Positions 25,244 to 35,569 of a DNA stretch of 64,000 bases are shown here, piece by piece (positions within the stretch are counted from its first letter, which is position 1; every line of letters starts with the position of its first letter). The DNA is from Pararhizobium qamdonense (GTDB lineage: Bacteria; Pseudomonadota; Alphaproteobacteria; Rhizobiales; Rhizobiaceae). The stretch is from NCBI RefSeq assembly GCF_029277445.1, contig NZ_CP119568.1:62001-126000 (forward strand), in the 5' to 3' direction. The notes beneath the pieces were generated by a model. That model searched no databases and had not been told where the DNA came from. It saw only the letters and a list, made by a program, of their open reading frames with translations. The translations under genes and the position numbers were made by a program.

Positions 25244-26179
25244 ATGGAAAAGAATGACATCGAAAAGTTGCGTACCCGGGTGGGCTGCGCAGCAGTGCTT
25301 GAGCATGAGGGCTTTGCGATAGACCGGAAAGAGAGCACACGCCGGGCAGTCAAATTCCGGCGCGACGACGATATCATCATCGTAATTCACGACGACAGGG
25401 GCTGGTTCGACGCCCGTTCGGATTTCAAGGGCGATGTGTTTGCACTCGCAAGCTATCTGCGTGGGATCGGCTTTGCCGAGGCCCTGACCATGGTTGGCGA
25501 TCTCGTCGCGTTTCAGCCAACCGCACCGACCTGGGAAAAACCTATCGGTTGCACGCAAACAATGGCTTCGGTCGCTGACCGCTGGAACCATAGAAAACGG
25601 CCGTGGCGCGGATCGGCGACATGGAACTACCTCCGACAGGGACGGGCTTTGCCATGGCAGGTCATCTCTGCGGCGATCGATGCAGACGTTCTTCGCGAAG
25701 GACCCTACGGCTCGATGTGGGCAAAGCATGTCGATGAGGCGGGCGCCGTCATCGGCTGGGAGGAGCGCGGTCTGGACTGGCGCGGGTTTTCCACCGGCGG
25801 CGCCAAGGCGCTCTTCCGGTTTGGAAAGGTGGATGCCCGTCGGATCTGCGTCACAGAGGCGGCGATCGACGCGCTCAGTCTGGCGGCAATCGAACAGACG
25901 AGACCCGACACGCTTTATGTCAGCACAGGTGGCGGCTGGTCGCCGTTGACCGCTCAGGCGTTGGAAAAACTGGCTTCCCGGGATGGCGCGTGGCTGGTGG
26001 CGGCGACCGACAACAATGTCCAGGGAGAAGTCTTCGCCGATCGCCTGCGCCAGATGGCGGAATGCGCCACTTGCGATTTCTCGCGACTGAGGCCGCCATG
26101 TGAAGACTGGAATGAGGAATTGAAGGAGAGGAGGGAGAGAGGAGAGCTGCCGCATACGCGGACAGCGCATCAAGGGTGA
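25244..26179 (+). CDS. DUF3991/Toprim domain protein (primase-like), 311 aa
   Basis: This protein has an N-terminal DUF3991-like region (VGCAAVLEHEGFAIDRKES, then WFDARSDFKGDVFALASYL) and a Toprim domain with VTEAAIDALSLAAIE and VSTGGGWSP, WLVAATDNNVQGE. The Toprim acidic residues (E in TEAAID, D-x-N in ATDNN) are placed as in primases and topoisomerases, although the usual DxD is DNN here. The zinc-binding domain of DnaG is missing. Such proteins occur in conjugative plasmids and may prime the incoming strand or act in anti-defence. ATG 25244 follows AAAGGTGG. Intact. Confidence 0.8.
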   Translation: MEKNDIEKLRTRVGCAAVLEHEGFAIDRKESTRRAVKFRRDDDIIIVIHDDRGWFDARSDFKGDVFALASYLRGIGFAEALTMVGDLVAFQPTAPTWEKPIGCTQTMASVADRWNHRKRPWRGSATWNYLRQGRALPWQVISAAIDADVLREGPYGSMWAKHVDEAGAVIGWEERGLDWRGFSTGGAKALFRFGKVDARRICVTEAAIDALSLAAIEQTRPDTLYVSTGGGWSPLTAQALEKLASRDGAWLVAATDNNVQGEVFADRLRQMAECATCDFSRLRPPCEDWNEELKERRERGELPHTRTAHQG

Positions 26180-26309
26180 AGCTGCCGCCCGCCTGACTGC
26201 GGCCCTTGACCCGCTGCCCACGAGGCGCCGGCTGAGGAGGGGTGATCAAAGGACTGAACAGAGAGGTCGATCAGGCTTCGCGTCAGTCGTAACCCCGAAG
26301 GAGCCGCAG

Positions 26310-26915
26310 ATGTTCGTTTCTCCAGCAATTCGTAAAGTGTTCGAAGGCGTCGCCAGCCGCCACGAAATGTACGCCCTGTTCAATCGCCATAGCCAATCGC
26401 CGTTCGACGATAACAGGATAAATGGCACGCGATATATCGGCGAGTGGTTTGAGATATCAGAAGCCGAACACGACCACATGTTCGAAATTCTGCCGCCGCT
26501 GTTCTATCGCGGTGATATCTTCGCCATGCGCGAATTTTTGGCCGCCAGCGTCACCAGTGTCTTTTTCGCGCTGACGATCGATGATCGCTCCCGCTGGTTT
26601 CACGGCTATTGCGATCTGAGCGATCGTCAGTCGCCCGACCGGATGCGCGCCGAGATCATCACCCGCGAATCCCGGCCGGTGCGTGCCATGAACCGACAGG
26701 AAAAGCTCGATCATATCTGGAGCGCGACCAGTCCGGATTTCCGCGGCTATGCCGACGCTCGCTTTCCAGCCGATCTGCGCAATCGCCAGACCGTGCTCGT
26801 CTATCCCTCAGCTCACGGCAAGATCTGGAAGCTGCTCGACGATCTGACCGACGAGGAGATCGCCGCAAAACTGCCGGTGCAGTTCCGTCTCCTTCCAGAA
26901 ACCATTGCTGCCTGA
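26310..26915 (+). CDS. DUF1419 family protein, 201 aa
   Basis: The sequence matches the DUF1419 pattern of rhizobial plasmids: HEMYALFNRHSQSPFDDNRI, then GEWFEISEAEHDHMFEILPPLFYRGDIFAMREFLA and SRWFHGYCDLSDR. No catalytic residues are known for the family and none stand out. The gene follows the Toprim gene and precedes the methylase-helicase gene, its usual neighbours, so it probably belongs to the plasmid establishment or housekeeping module. It appears full length. Confidence 0.8.
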   Translation: MFVSPAIRKVFEGVASRHEMYALFNRHSQSPFDDNRINGTRYIGEWFEISEAEHDHMFEILPPLFYRGDIFAMREFLAASVTSVFFALTIDDRSRWFHGYCDLSDRQSPDRMRAEIITRESRPVRAMNRQEKLDHIWSATSPDFRGYADARFPADLRNRQTVLVYPSAHGKIWKLLDDLTDEEIAAKLPVQFRLLPETIAA

Positions 26916-27013
26916 CGGCAGCCTTCACTTCCTAATCTAACCATTCGCGTCCTGGCAACACCCGCAGTCAACAGCGGGTGTGCCTCGGCGCGCCCAGTTA
27001 CAGGAGTTTTCCA

Positions 27014-30000
27014 ATGGCGCAAAACGACCCTTTCACCATCGACCTGTTTGGCAATACAGCTCTCTCATCCAGCTTCGATCTCGGTGTGCCGGGTTTTGCA
27101 GCAGAGTTCGGGGCCGATCTCGACCCGCCGCCATCGACGCCGGCGATGGCCGCTACGGTCCGCAAAGAACCGAAGCCCGCACCGCCGATACGGACGATGG
27201 CCAATTTCCGGCTGCAGGGTTCTCGCGGTCTTGCGAAATCCTGGCGTGACCGTGCGCGTGACAATATCGCCGCGATCCTACTGGCCAACGAGGTAGAGCG
27301 TCAGGGCCTGCCGGCCCGACCTGACCAGCAGGCGAGGTTGATCAAGTTCACCAGCTTCGGTGCCTCGGACCTGGCCAACGGCATATTCCGACGTCCGGGC
27401 GACATGGTGTTTCGCAAAGGCTGGGAGGAGCTCGGCGGCAATCTTGAGAGCGCCGTCGCGGTAGGAGACTACGCATCTCTGGCGCGCTGTACCCAATATG
27501 CCCACTTCACACCGGAGTTTATCGTTCGTGCCATCTGGGCAGGTTTAATCCGTATGGGCTTCCAGGGGGGACGGATCCTCGAGCCGGGCATCGGCACGGG
27601 CATGTTTCCTGCCCTGATGCCGGATGCGCTCTCCCGCACCAGCCACGTCACGGGCGTCGAGCTTGATCCGGTCACCGCCCGGATTGTCCGATTGCTGCAA
27701 CCACGGGCCAGGATCATCACAAGTGATTTCTCGCGGGTGGAGTTGCCTGCGCATTTCGATCTGGCGATTGGCAACCCGCCGTTTTCGGATCGGACAGTGC
27801 GGAGCGATCCGGCTTTCCGCTCTCTCGGCTTCCGGCTGCATGATTATTTCATCACCAAGTCCATCCACCGCCTGAAGCCTGGCGGGCTTGCTGCCTTTGT
27901 GACCTCGTCCGGCACCATGGACAAGGCCGACGCCCGTGCCCGCGAACACATCGCTGGCATGGCCGATCTCGTTGGCGCGATCCGCCTCCCCGAAGGCAGC
28001 TTTCGCGCTGACGCAGGCACGGATGTTGTCGTCGATCTCCTCTTCTTCCGGAAGCGCCGCGCCGACGAGCAGGCTGGAGACGACAGATGGGTCAATCTCG
28101 CGGATGTAAAGGTGGCAGGTGAGGGCGACAGCGTCCGTATCAACAGCTGGTACGCCAATCATTCCGACATGGTGCTGGGACGGCATGCAGTCACGTCAGG
28201 TCCGTTCGGCGAAGCCTATACATGCCTTCCTTTTAACGATGACCTCGAAACGATCTTGAACTCCGCGATCAGCCAGCTACCAGCTGATATCTATGACGGT
28301 GAGGCCTCCACAATTGACTTCGCCCTTGAGGACGAAGTCGCGGAAGCCGTGGCGGAGCGCCCGGATGATCCCAAGGTTCGCGAAGGCAGCTATTTCATCG
28401 GCAAGGTTCACAGCGTGCCTGGGACCTGTTCGTCAAATCCCGGTTCATCGAGACGAAGAACCCCGGCAGGGCGCTGGTGCTGGCGTCGGGCACGCCGATC
28501 ACCAACACGCTTGGCGAGATGTTCTCCGTGCAGCGGATGGATCCAGAGGCGTTGTCGGAACGTGGTCTGCATGAGTTCGATGCCTGGGCGTCGACCTTCG
28601 GCGATACCTCGACCGAACTCGAGCTTCAACCGTCCGGCTAATACAAACCGGTCACGCGATTCAGCCAGTTCGTCAACGTGCCGGAACTGATTGCCATGTT
28701 CCGGTCGTTCGCCGACGTCGTGCTGCCGGTCGATCTGAAAACATATGTGAAAGTGCCGGAGGTCTCCGGCGGCAAGCGCCAAATCGTCACCGCCGAGCCG
28801 ACGGCCGCTTTCAAGTCCTACCAGAAACAGCTGGACGCGCGGATCAAGGCGATCGAGATGCGCGATGGTCCGGCCAAGCCCGGCGACGACATCCTGCTCT
28901 CGGTCATCACTGACGGTCGTCACGCCGCCATCGATCTGCGCCTGGTCGATCAGGCTATGAGCAATGAGACCGCCAACAAGCTGAATGCACTTGTCACGAA
29001 CACCCACCGGATCTGGCAGGAAACGGGAGAGGCGGAGTATCGTCGCAAGGACGGCAAGCCGTTCGACCGGCCGGGCGCTGGCCAGCTCATCTTCTCCGAT
29101 CTCGGCACGATCAATGTCGAGGCGACGCGCGGGTTCTCGGCTTATCGCTGGATCCGCGATGAGCTGGTGCGGCTTGGCGTGCCGACTACCGAGATCGCGT
29201 TTATGCAGGATTACAAGAAGTCGGACGCCAAGCAGCGGCTGTTCAACGACTTCAATGCCGGCAAGGTCCGCGTGCTGATCGGCTCGTCCAAAACCATGGG
29301 CACCGGCGTCAATGTCCAGGCCCGGTTGAAGGCGCTCCATCACCTTGATGTGCCGTGGTTGCCATCGCAGATCGAGCAGCGTGAAGGCCGTATTGTTCGC
29401 CAGGGCAATCAGCATGACGAAGTCGATGTGTTCGCCTATGCGACGCTCGGCAGCCTCGATGCCACCATGTGGCAGAACAATGAGCGCAAGGCCCGCTTCA
29501 TCGCGGCTGCACTGTCCGGCGACACTAGCGTCCGCCGGCTGGAGGACATGGGCGAGGGACAGGCCAACCAGTTCGCCATGGCCAAAGCCATCGCATCCGG
29601 CGACGAACGCCTCATGCAGAAGGCGGGACTGGAGGCCGAGATCGCCCGCCTCGATCGCTTGCGCGCCGCCCATATCGACGACCAGCATGCTATCCGGCGC
29701 CAGATCCGCGACGCCGAACGGGATATCGAGTTATCCAGCTGCCGGATCGAGGATGTGGGAAAGGACATCGACCGTCTGGTCCCAACCATTGGCGACGCAT
29801 TCACGATGCAGGTCGGAAGGGCCGAACTTGACGAGCGAAAGCTCGCGGGCCGTGCGCTGATGAAGGAAATCCTGACGCTGGTTCAGCTTCAGCAGGAGAA
29901 AGAGGTGATCATCGCCACCATCGGCGGCTTCGATCTCGCCTATCAGGGCGAACGGTTTGGCAAGGATGGTTATCGCTATGACACCCTGCTCCAACGCACA

Positions 30001-30279
30001 GGTGGAGGCTACGAGATCGATTTGGCCGTCACCACCACGCCGATCGGCGCGATCTCCCGGCTCGAACATGCGCTTGGCGGGTTTGAACAGGAACGAGAGA
30101 GCCATCGCATTCGTCTCGCCGATGCGAAACGTCGGCTCACCTCCTACACGCCACGTTTGGGTGAAAGCTTCTCATTCGAAGCCGAACTTGAACTCAAGCT
30201 GGGCCAACTGGACGAGATCGAAAGGGATCTTGCGACAACAGCCGATGAACCAGAGGAGGATCGCCAGGAAGCCGCGTAA
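27014..30279 (+). pseudogene. plasmid methylase-helicase fusion, internally deleted and interrupted
   Basis: The intact relatives are giant plasmid proteins (about 1700 residues) with an N-terminal DNA methylase-like part and a C-terminal SNF2-type helicase. Here the methylase half is readable to about 28405: the SAM site GGRILEPGIGTGMFPALMP and NPPF motif (IGNPPFSDR) are present. Then it jumps straight into the last third of the helicase (AWDLFVKSRF, ASGTPITNTLGEM) in another frame, so several hundred residues with Walker A and DEAD-box motifs are missing. A stop (TAA 28639-28641) follows in PSG-stop-YKPVTRF. The rest to 30279 has motif V-VI (SKTMGTGVN, QREGRIVRQGNQ). It cannot make a working helicase. 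Confidence 0.88.
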
Positions 30280-30400
30280 ACTGCGGTATATTCACCGTCA
30301 CTTGAAACGGGGTCGGACCATACACATCTATTGGTCATCACCCGTTTCGATGGTTTCCTGCAGTGGCGATTGCCGCGCGTTTGAAACTGTCCGGGTTGTG

Positions 30401-30440
30401 AGGGCGCTCCCCGAAAGGGTCGAGCGCCCTTTCGTTTCTT
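30401..30440. terminator. GC-rich hairpin
   Basis: AGGGCGCTC (30401-30409) pairs with GAGCGCCCT (30422-30430), followed by TTCGTTTCTT. It probably ended the ancestral minus-strand ligase gene or the plus-strand helicase gene. Confidence 0.65.
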
Positions 30441-30452
30441 GCCCTACAGGCG

Positions 30453-30502
30453 CTATTCCGGGAGTTTGTAGATCGCTGCGTTATCCTGCAGTTCCCGCAG
30501 GC
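30453..30502 (-). pseudogene. last 15 codons of a LigC-type ligase
   Basis: Read on the minus strand this is LRELQDNAAIYKLPE and a TAG stop, matching the C-terminus of the intact ligC (LREVQDNAAIF). It is cut off at about 30503. The adjoining plus-strand segment is the middle of the same gene in opposite orientation, so this is one side of an inversion breakpoint. Confidence 0.8.
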
Positions 30503-32583
30503 GTGTTGCAGTTCACATCGAACCGAACTCGGTACGGATCATCACCCGTGGCGGTCATGACTGGACCGACAGGTTTCCGGCAATCGCCGCCGCTGCGCGC
30601 AAGCTTGGCGTCGGAACGGCCATTCTCGATGGGGAAGCCGTCGTCCCTGATGCCGAGGGCCGCTCGGACTTCGGGGCGCTGCAGCGTTCGCTTGGCGGGC
30701 GTGGGGGCAAAAAAGCATCTGAGGATGCGAGCCTCTACGCTTTCGACCTGTTGTATTTCGATGGCCATGACCTGACGAAGATGGAATTGTCCGGACGTCG
30801 TCACTTGCTGGGAGACCTGATCGGCGAAAACGAAGGAGCGATCCGCGTCTCGCAGAAGATCGAAGTGGATGGCGCGACACTTCTGGAGGCCGCGCGAGAG
30901 CACGGTCTGGAAGGCATCATCGCCAAGCACCGCGACAGTGCCTATCATTCGGGCCGGCTCGGCGACTGGCTGAAGATCAAATGCATCCAGAGCGAAAGCT
31001 TTGTGATTGTCGGATACGAGCCATCCGCTGTGGCACGCGGCGGGATCGGCAGCCTGTTGCTTGCGGCATACCAGGGCGACGCGTTCGTCTATGTCCCGCT
31101 GCTGCTGGCAGATCCCTCAGACGATCTCGGCGCCATGCAGTCCTTTGCGGAAAACATCGCCCGCGAACCGCTGAACCCGGTCGACCAATGGCGCGCCATC
31201 GAGCGGCTGGTGGCTCTCGGATGGACCGAGGAGTCGATCGCCATGGCGCTGGCACTTCCGAGCCGGCAGATCCGCAAACTCCGGCTTCTGGCCAATATCC
31301 TGCCCGCCATGCTCGACCAGATGGCGCGTGGCGATATGCCGAACGAGCAGCAGCTGCGCACGATCGCCGCCGCCGGTCAGGACGAACAGGCCGAGGTCTG
31401 GAAGAAGTACAAGCCGAAGAAGCAGGATCCGCAGGTGTCTTGGTGGGAGGTGGCTCGCGCACTGACCACGACCCGGATGCTCGCGAAACATGCAAGTTTC
31501 GGCGACGATCTGGCTTTGGCTTATGGCATCACCTGGGTCGAGGACCTGTTTGCACCCGCTGACGAGGACAGCCGCTATACGACAGACGTCGAGGCGTTTC
31601 TCGGTGCGCAGCAGGAATGGCTCTCCAACAATCTGCCGAAGCGTGGTTCGGTCATCGAGGCCAATGAATACGGCCAGGCCAAGCTGCCGTCCAAGGCACA
31701 ACAGGTCTACGGCAAGCCGGGCAAGGGTGACCTGACCGGCTGGTACATCAACGCGCGCGACGGCTCGGTTCAGTCGGTTGCCTATCGCATGCCGGAGGCG
31801 AAGAAGCCGAAGTTGGTCAAGGATGCCGATGGTGTCGAGACTGTCGTGGAGGAGGTCGAAGCTCCGAAAGCACGGCCCGATGTGACCCAGAAGGGTCTCG
31901 ACATGATCGGCGACTTGCGGACGGACGCTCTGCACGAGGCGCTTGCCCGTGCGCCGATCGAGGACGATACGCTGATGGCGCTGCTCATTCTGGCCTTCAC
32001 CGGCACCAATGTCAGCATTGCCAGCGGCGCATCGGACAATCCCTATGGTCATGCGAAATGCGGCCCGCATGCTGCTAGGCTGATTGGCGAGGACGGCAAG
32101 CTGTCCTTCGATCGCGAGACACTGGTGCAGGCTGCGCGCTCGGTCCTGATCGAGGCGCTGTCGCTTCGCCGCAATCGCTCCGACAGCGGACTGGTCGCCC
32201 GCATTGCCGGGGACTCCGTCGGCGCTGATCAATTCTTGCCCAATATGGCGACCGAAGACTTCCTCTCCTGCCTGTCACGCACTGCGCTGGAGGCGACCGC
32301 GGAAACGGCGGGCGTGCCCGGTCGGATCAAGGTGAAGGCTACCCGCGCGGCTCTGGTCGAGCATTTTGCCGAGGGAAAGCTGGTGCATCCAGCAGCGCTG
32401 CTCGCGCCATCCGCTGAGGAGGTGCGATCGTGGGTCGGACGCTACACCAGCGTCGACAGCGGATTGGAGGATGCTGGCGACGTTCCCGATACGATCGAAG
32501 ATCAGCTCTCAGGTGGTGACATTGTGGACCATTCTGCGGCCGAGGAAGAGGCGGACGAAGGTTTCCGCGAGGCTGCCGAATAG
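30472..32583 (+). pseudogene. chimera: inverted LigC fragment joined in frame to a ParB-like protein
   Basis: From about 30505 to 31093 the frame encodes the middle of a LigC-type ligase (RIITRGGHDWTDRFPAIA, SDFGALQRSLGGRGGK, GLEGIIAKHRDSAYHSGR, WLKIKCIQSESF). The motif I lysine and the OB domain are missing. Without a frame break it changes at FVYV/PLLLA into the plasmid ParB-like protein: a KorB/ParB helix-turn-helix (GWTEESIAMALALPSRQIRKLR) and a long C-terminal region to 32583. The ParB nuclease-like N-terminal domain is lost. No good start codon exists before TTG 30751. It follows the broken methylase-helicase gene, the usual place of the ParB-like gene. It could still give a product, but not the original one. 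Confidence 0.85.
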
Positions 32584-32606
32584 CACCAGGCATCAGGATC
32601 TGAACC

Positions 32607-32642
32607 AACGCCGCTGGCTCACGCTGGCGGCGTTTCTGTTTC
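32607..32642 (+). terminator. terminator after the ParB-like gene
   Basis: AACGCCGC (32607-32614) with GCGGCGTT (32627-32634), 12-base loop, followed by TCTGTTTC. Confidence 0.6.
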
Positions 32643-32685
32643 GAGCAATCAGAAGGAGTTTGTCATCGCAGAGATCCATGATGAC

Positions 32686-33315
32686 ATGGCCACAGAAAAA
32701 GCAGTGCATCAGGCTGAACTAAGGGCATTGGACCGGCCGACGATACAAGCAGGAGCGTCGACGCCTTGGGGCACGGCACAGGTCTCGCGACGATATGCCG
32801 ACGGTATCGTTCTGCATTCGACCGCCGGCCATGGTGGTTTCCATCTCGCCGAGAATGCCAATACCATCGTCCATGCCCTCTATCGTAATGACACCGAGTT
32901 TTACGAAGAGGATTGTGAATGGGCGAAGGTTGCCCATGCTTTCCCGGATCTATTCACGACCTATGAACGTCGGTTGGCCGATCGGACGCTTCGCGACTAA
33001 TTCCCTGATGCCTACGAGCGCGTCACGGGCGCAATACTGAACGGCAGTCAGTCTCACATGCGGGACAGTCAAGAATTCGAGAGTCGCCATCGCAACGACT
33101 GGGTGGTGATCGCAGCCCTCAATTCCGATCATCAGCCTGGCTTTGTCGAGTGCATCGCGACGCTGGGCGGGATCCGGGGCGAGACCGGCGAACGACGGTT
33201 CCTGGTTCCACGCTCCGACTACGTGATCGGCCGGCATGGCTTCGTCATCGATCCACTGAAGCAAAGGCCATATGACGGTCCGTCCAGCTTCGTGACCTGG
33301 GCGGCAAGGCTATGA
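32686..33315 (+). pseudogene. DUF7007-like plasmid protein with an internal stop
   Basis: The frame runs from 32686 with TPWGTAQVSRRYADGIVLHSTAGHGGFHL and YEEDCEWAKVAHAFPDLFT, meets TAA at 32998-33000 (LRD-stop-FPDAYERVTG), and continues in the same frame with DWVVIAALNSDHQPGFVECIATLGG and VIGRHGFVIDP to 33315. The two parts together are one rhizobial plasmid protein of about 209 residues (DUF7007 type). A single nonsense codon splits it. ATG 33058 could restart the second half. Function unknown. Confidence 0.75.
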
Positions 33316-33488
33316 CTGTCGCGTTCACAGACAGCAGGGCTCCCCGAAATCAGGTGATCGACTTCACCGAGCTCTATCGCAGGATCTGGGCACGGCAGCG
33401 GGAACGGCATGGCCCACCATCGACCACTGCACGCAGATCAACTGAGCCGGGTGAGAGTGGAAAGCCCGGCCAACGTGAGGTGCGATAA
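33312..33488 (+). CDS. short basic protein, 58 aa, overlapping the DUF7007 gene
   Basis: ATG 33312 overlaps the previous stop by ATGA, a hallmark of coupled genes. The product begins MTVAFTDSRAPRNQVIDFTELYRRIWARQRERHG and ends in a low-complexity basic tail. I do not recognise it. The overlap and the well-formed first half support it; the tail does not add anything. Confidence 0.45.
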   Translation: MTVAFTDSRAPRNQVIDFTELYRRIWARQRERHGPPSTTARRSTEPGESGKPGQREVR

Positions 33489-33942
33489 AGCGTTGATCGA
33501 CGTGCGGAAGACATGGCACGGGGCAACCGGCTTGCAATGGCGTGTGCTTGGCCCCGAGATTTGTCAGTGCCCCCAGTGGGTGACGCGGCGTTCCCATGGT
33601 CGGATCGCTATGGCTTTGCATCATGCCGTCGTGGACCAGATCGTCGGCCGGCACAGCACCTCGGTTTTGTTGCGGTCTGACATGGGCGCGTCCCGGTCAA
33701 AGGCCGCTGGCGCGCCGCGTTGCGACAGGATCATCGCCTCGTTGCAAGGCAGGCCCGCGTCTGTCGCAGCCCGCAAGTGCAGGCAGCACCATCCGCAAAC
33801 CATCCTTGCTCCTCCTGGCGATGCCCTGACCTTGGGCCGGGCCGCTGACGCCCATGTCCTTTTGCCCGCACCCGAGGGGCTGAGCCGGACGACAACCGGC
33901 ACCCCGGGCTTCGCTGAAACATCGCTCATAAAGGATCCGATC
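33489..33942. other. 454 bp without a supported gene
   Basis: The frame of the next gene happens to stay open through this stretch, but the translation is compositionally unlike a protein and has no family features. It is probably the leader and promoter region of the gene at 33943. Confidence 0.5.
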
Positions 33943-34629
33943 ATGGCATCGCTCAACCGCTCCACCCAGAAGAACCGTCCCGCCAAATCCCAACGCGCCA
34001 CCACCCTCGAAATGGTCAGGCACGCCTGCCCTGATACAGCCCAGGCGCTGCGCATCTCCGAAAGCTTCGGCCTTGCCCTCATCGACAGCGACGGGATCCG
34101 CGACCTCCACCGCGGCCAGTTGATCGAAAGCGCCGATGCCCTGAAGGAGGGCCTCGTCGAAAAGGCCATGCAGATCCACATGCAACGCATCGTCGGATCC
34201 TTCGTCGGCTCAGCCTACGGCGCCGGGCAATTCTACAGCCGCGCGGTTACAGAGGCCCGCGACCTCACCACCAAGCTTTCCAACGATACCAGAGACGAGG
34301 ACCTCGACGGCCCGGTAGGCTTCGACAGCCGCGCCCAGCGCAAGCGCGAGTTCGCAGCCGACATGGGCCTGCAGGTCCACGTGCTTCGCATGGCAGCCGA
34401 AGGTGCGGTCTCCGCCTACGAAGACATCACCGGAGAGACCTGGAAGCCCTATGAGCGCACGGTCGAGCAACCCGCCAACTCTGTGACAGACAAGCTGCGA
34501 CTGCCCAAATGTCAGCGTTCGAGTAGCCGACTTGCGGGGCTTCGGCCCCGCATTTCTCCAATGCCCGCAACGCCGTTGCGACGTGTTTCGGAAAAGAAAA
34601 AAGGGCCGACGGAAAACCGCGGCCCATAA
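33943..34629 (+). CDS. conserved rhizobial plasmid protein, altered C-terminus
   Basis: The protein begins MASLNRSTQKNRPAKSQR and has LRISESFGLALIDSDGIRDLHRG, then GSFVGSAYGAGQFYSRAVTEARDLTTKL and GFDSRAQRKREFAADMGLQ. Near-identical proteins are spread over rhizobial plasmids; their function is unknown. The expected ending is a short AAAQMSAFE-like tail. Here that tail (AATAQMSAFE and TAG at 34524-34526) is found in another frame, and the actual frame reads through to 34629. A terminator hairpin starts 6 bases after the expected stop, which supports one lost base near 34486-34492. Confidence 0.7.
   Translation: MASLNRSTQKNRPAKSQRATTLEMVRHACPDTAQALRISESFGLALIDSDGIRDLHRGQLIESADALKEGLVEKAMQIHMQRIVGSFVGSAYGAGQFYSRAVTEARDLTTKLSNDTRDEDLDGPVGFDSRAQRKREFAADMGLQVHVLRMAAEGAVSAYEDITGETWKPYERTVEQPANSVTDKLRLPKCQRSSSRLAGLRPRISPMPATPLRRVSEKKKGPTENRGP
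34533..34557 (+). terminator. terminator after the expected stop of the 33943 gene
   Basis: TGCGGGGC (34533-34540), loop TTCG, GCCCCGCA (34545-34552), then TTTCT. It falls inside the frameshifted reading frame, but directly behind the native stop. Confidence 0.75.
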
Positions 34630-34831
34630 AGTGTGAAGGTCATGGACCTCCAGAGGGGAACAGCTGCTGCGGCGGAACTGGGAGGAGCCGCCATGTGCAT
34701 CAGCTGAAGTCTGTATGCACGAATTTTCACCACGCTGCACCTAATTTTTGTGCAGTGCAGCTATGCGTTCGTGGCCTGAAGGACCGCAATCCCTATGCCG
34801 GCATTTTTCCGATGCGCTATTAAAGTGAACG

Positions 34832-35500
34832 CTACCAGGTGATCAACGGCGACTTGCGCAACCAATGATCCGTGGTGACTTGATCCAGCACGAAGGTCGC
34901 AACGTTTTCGCGCGAGATGGAGCCCCCGCGGAACTGGCTGAAATCCGTGAGCGTCTGGATTGTCTCGTGACGAGGCTTGTTATTGAGAACGGTGGGACGG
35001 ACGATGGTCCAATCGAGTCCGCTGTCCCTGATGATGGCTTCCTGCCTGTTTTTATCCGCGTAGACCTTTCGCAGGAGCAGAGGGAAGATTAAGTTGTCAG
35101 AGAGGAGACCGCCGTGCCCTGCGCTATCGCCAGCGCCCATACCGGTAATGGTGACAAGACGCGAAACGTGTTCCGCCTTCATGGCGCTGACAAGCGCTCG
35201 GGTCGCGGTCGAAAGAAGTGTGACCTCGCGAAACGGGCTTGCGGGTGTGCCGAGCGCGCTGATCACGGCATCGCGACCCTTGACGGCCTGGCGCAGCACC
35301 GTCTCGTCACGGGCGTCTCCAACGACGATCTTCGCTCCCTTCATGTCTGCGGCCTTTTCCGGCGAGCGCACCAGGAGCGTGACATCGTAGCCGCAGCTGA
35401 CGGCCTGGCTCACGATATGGGGGCCGGTTGGTCCAGTCGCGCCAAGGACCAGGATCTTCGGTGCGGCGGAGAAATACTTGTCAGTGACGGAAGCGGTCAT
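34832..35500 (-). CDS. NAD(P)-binding atypical SDR (NmrA-like), 222 aa
   Basis: The nucleotide-binding motif is ILVLGATGPTGPHIVSQAV (GATGxTG type, near residue 18), followed by DVTLLVRSPEKAAD, VVGDARD and AVISALGTP; the substrate side has SRLVTITGMGAGDS and SGLDWTIVRPTVL. This is an atypical short-chain dehydrogenase of the NmrA/BVR-B-like kind; the active-site YxxxK is absent, as usual in the group. It may act as an NAD(P)-dependent reductase or redox sensor. It heads a region of redox genes, and the DUF1857 and NmrA genes upstream are on the same strand. Confidence 0.8.
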   Translation of the reverse strand: MTASVTDKYFSAAPKILVLGATGPTGPHIVSQAVSCGYDVTLLVRSPEKAADMKGAKIVVGDARDETVLRQAVKGRDAVISALGTPASPFREVTLLSTATRALVSAMKAEHVSRLVTITGMGAGDSAGHGGLLSDNLIFPLLLRKVYADKNRQEAIIRDSGLDWTIVRPTVLNNKPRHETIQTLTDFSQFRGGSISRENVATFVLDQVTTDHWLRKSPLITW

Positions 35501-35569
35501 GGTTTCGGTCCTCTTTAAAGCAGGGCGCCTCTCAAGAGGCCGCCCTGCAGGGTTTGTTATGTGGGATGA

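Noticed and set aside
33409..33942. N-terminal extension of the 33943 gene
   Set aside because: The frame is open by chance, but homologous proteins start at MASLNRS and the extension is not protein-like.
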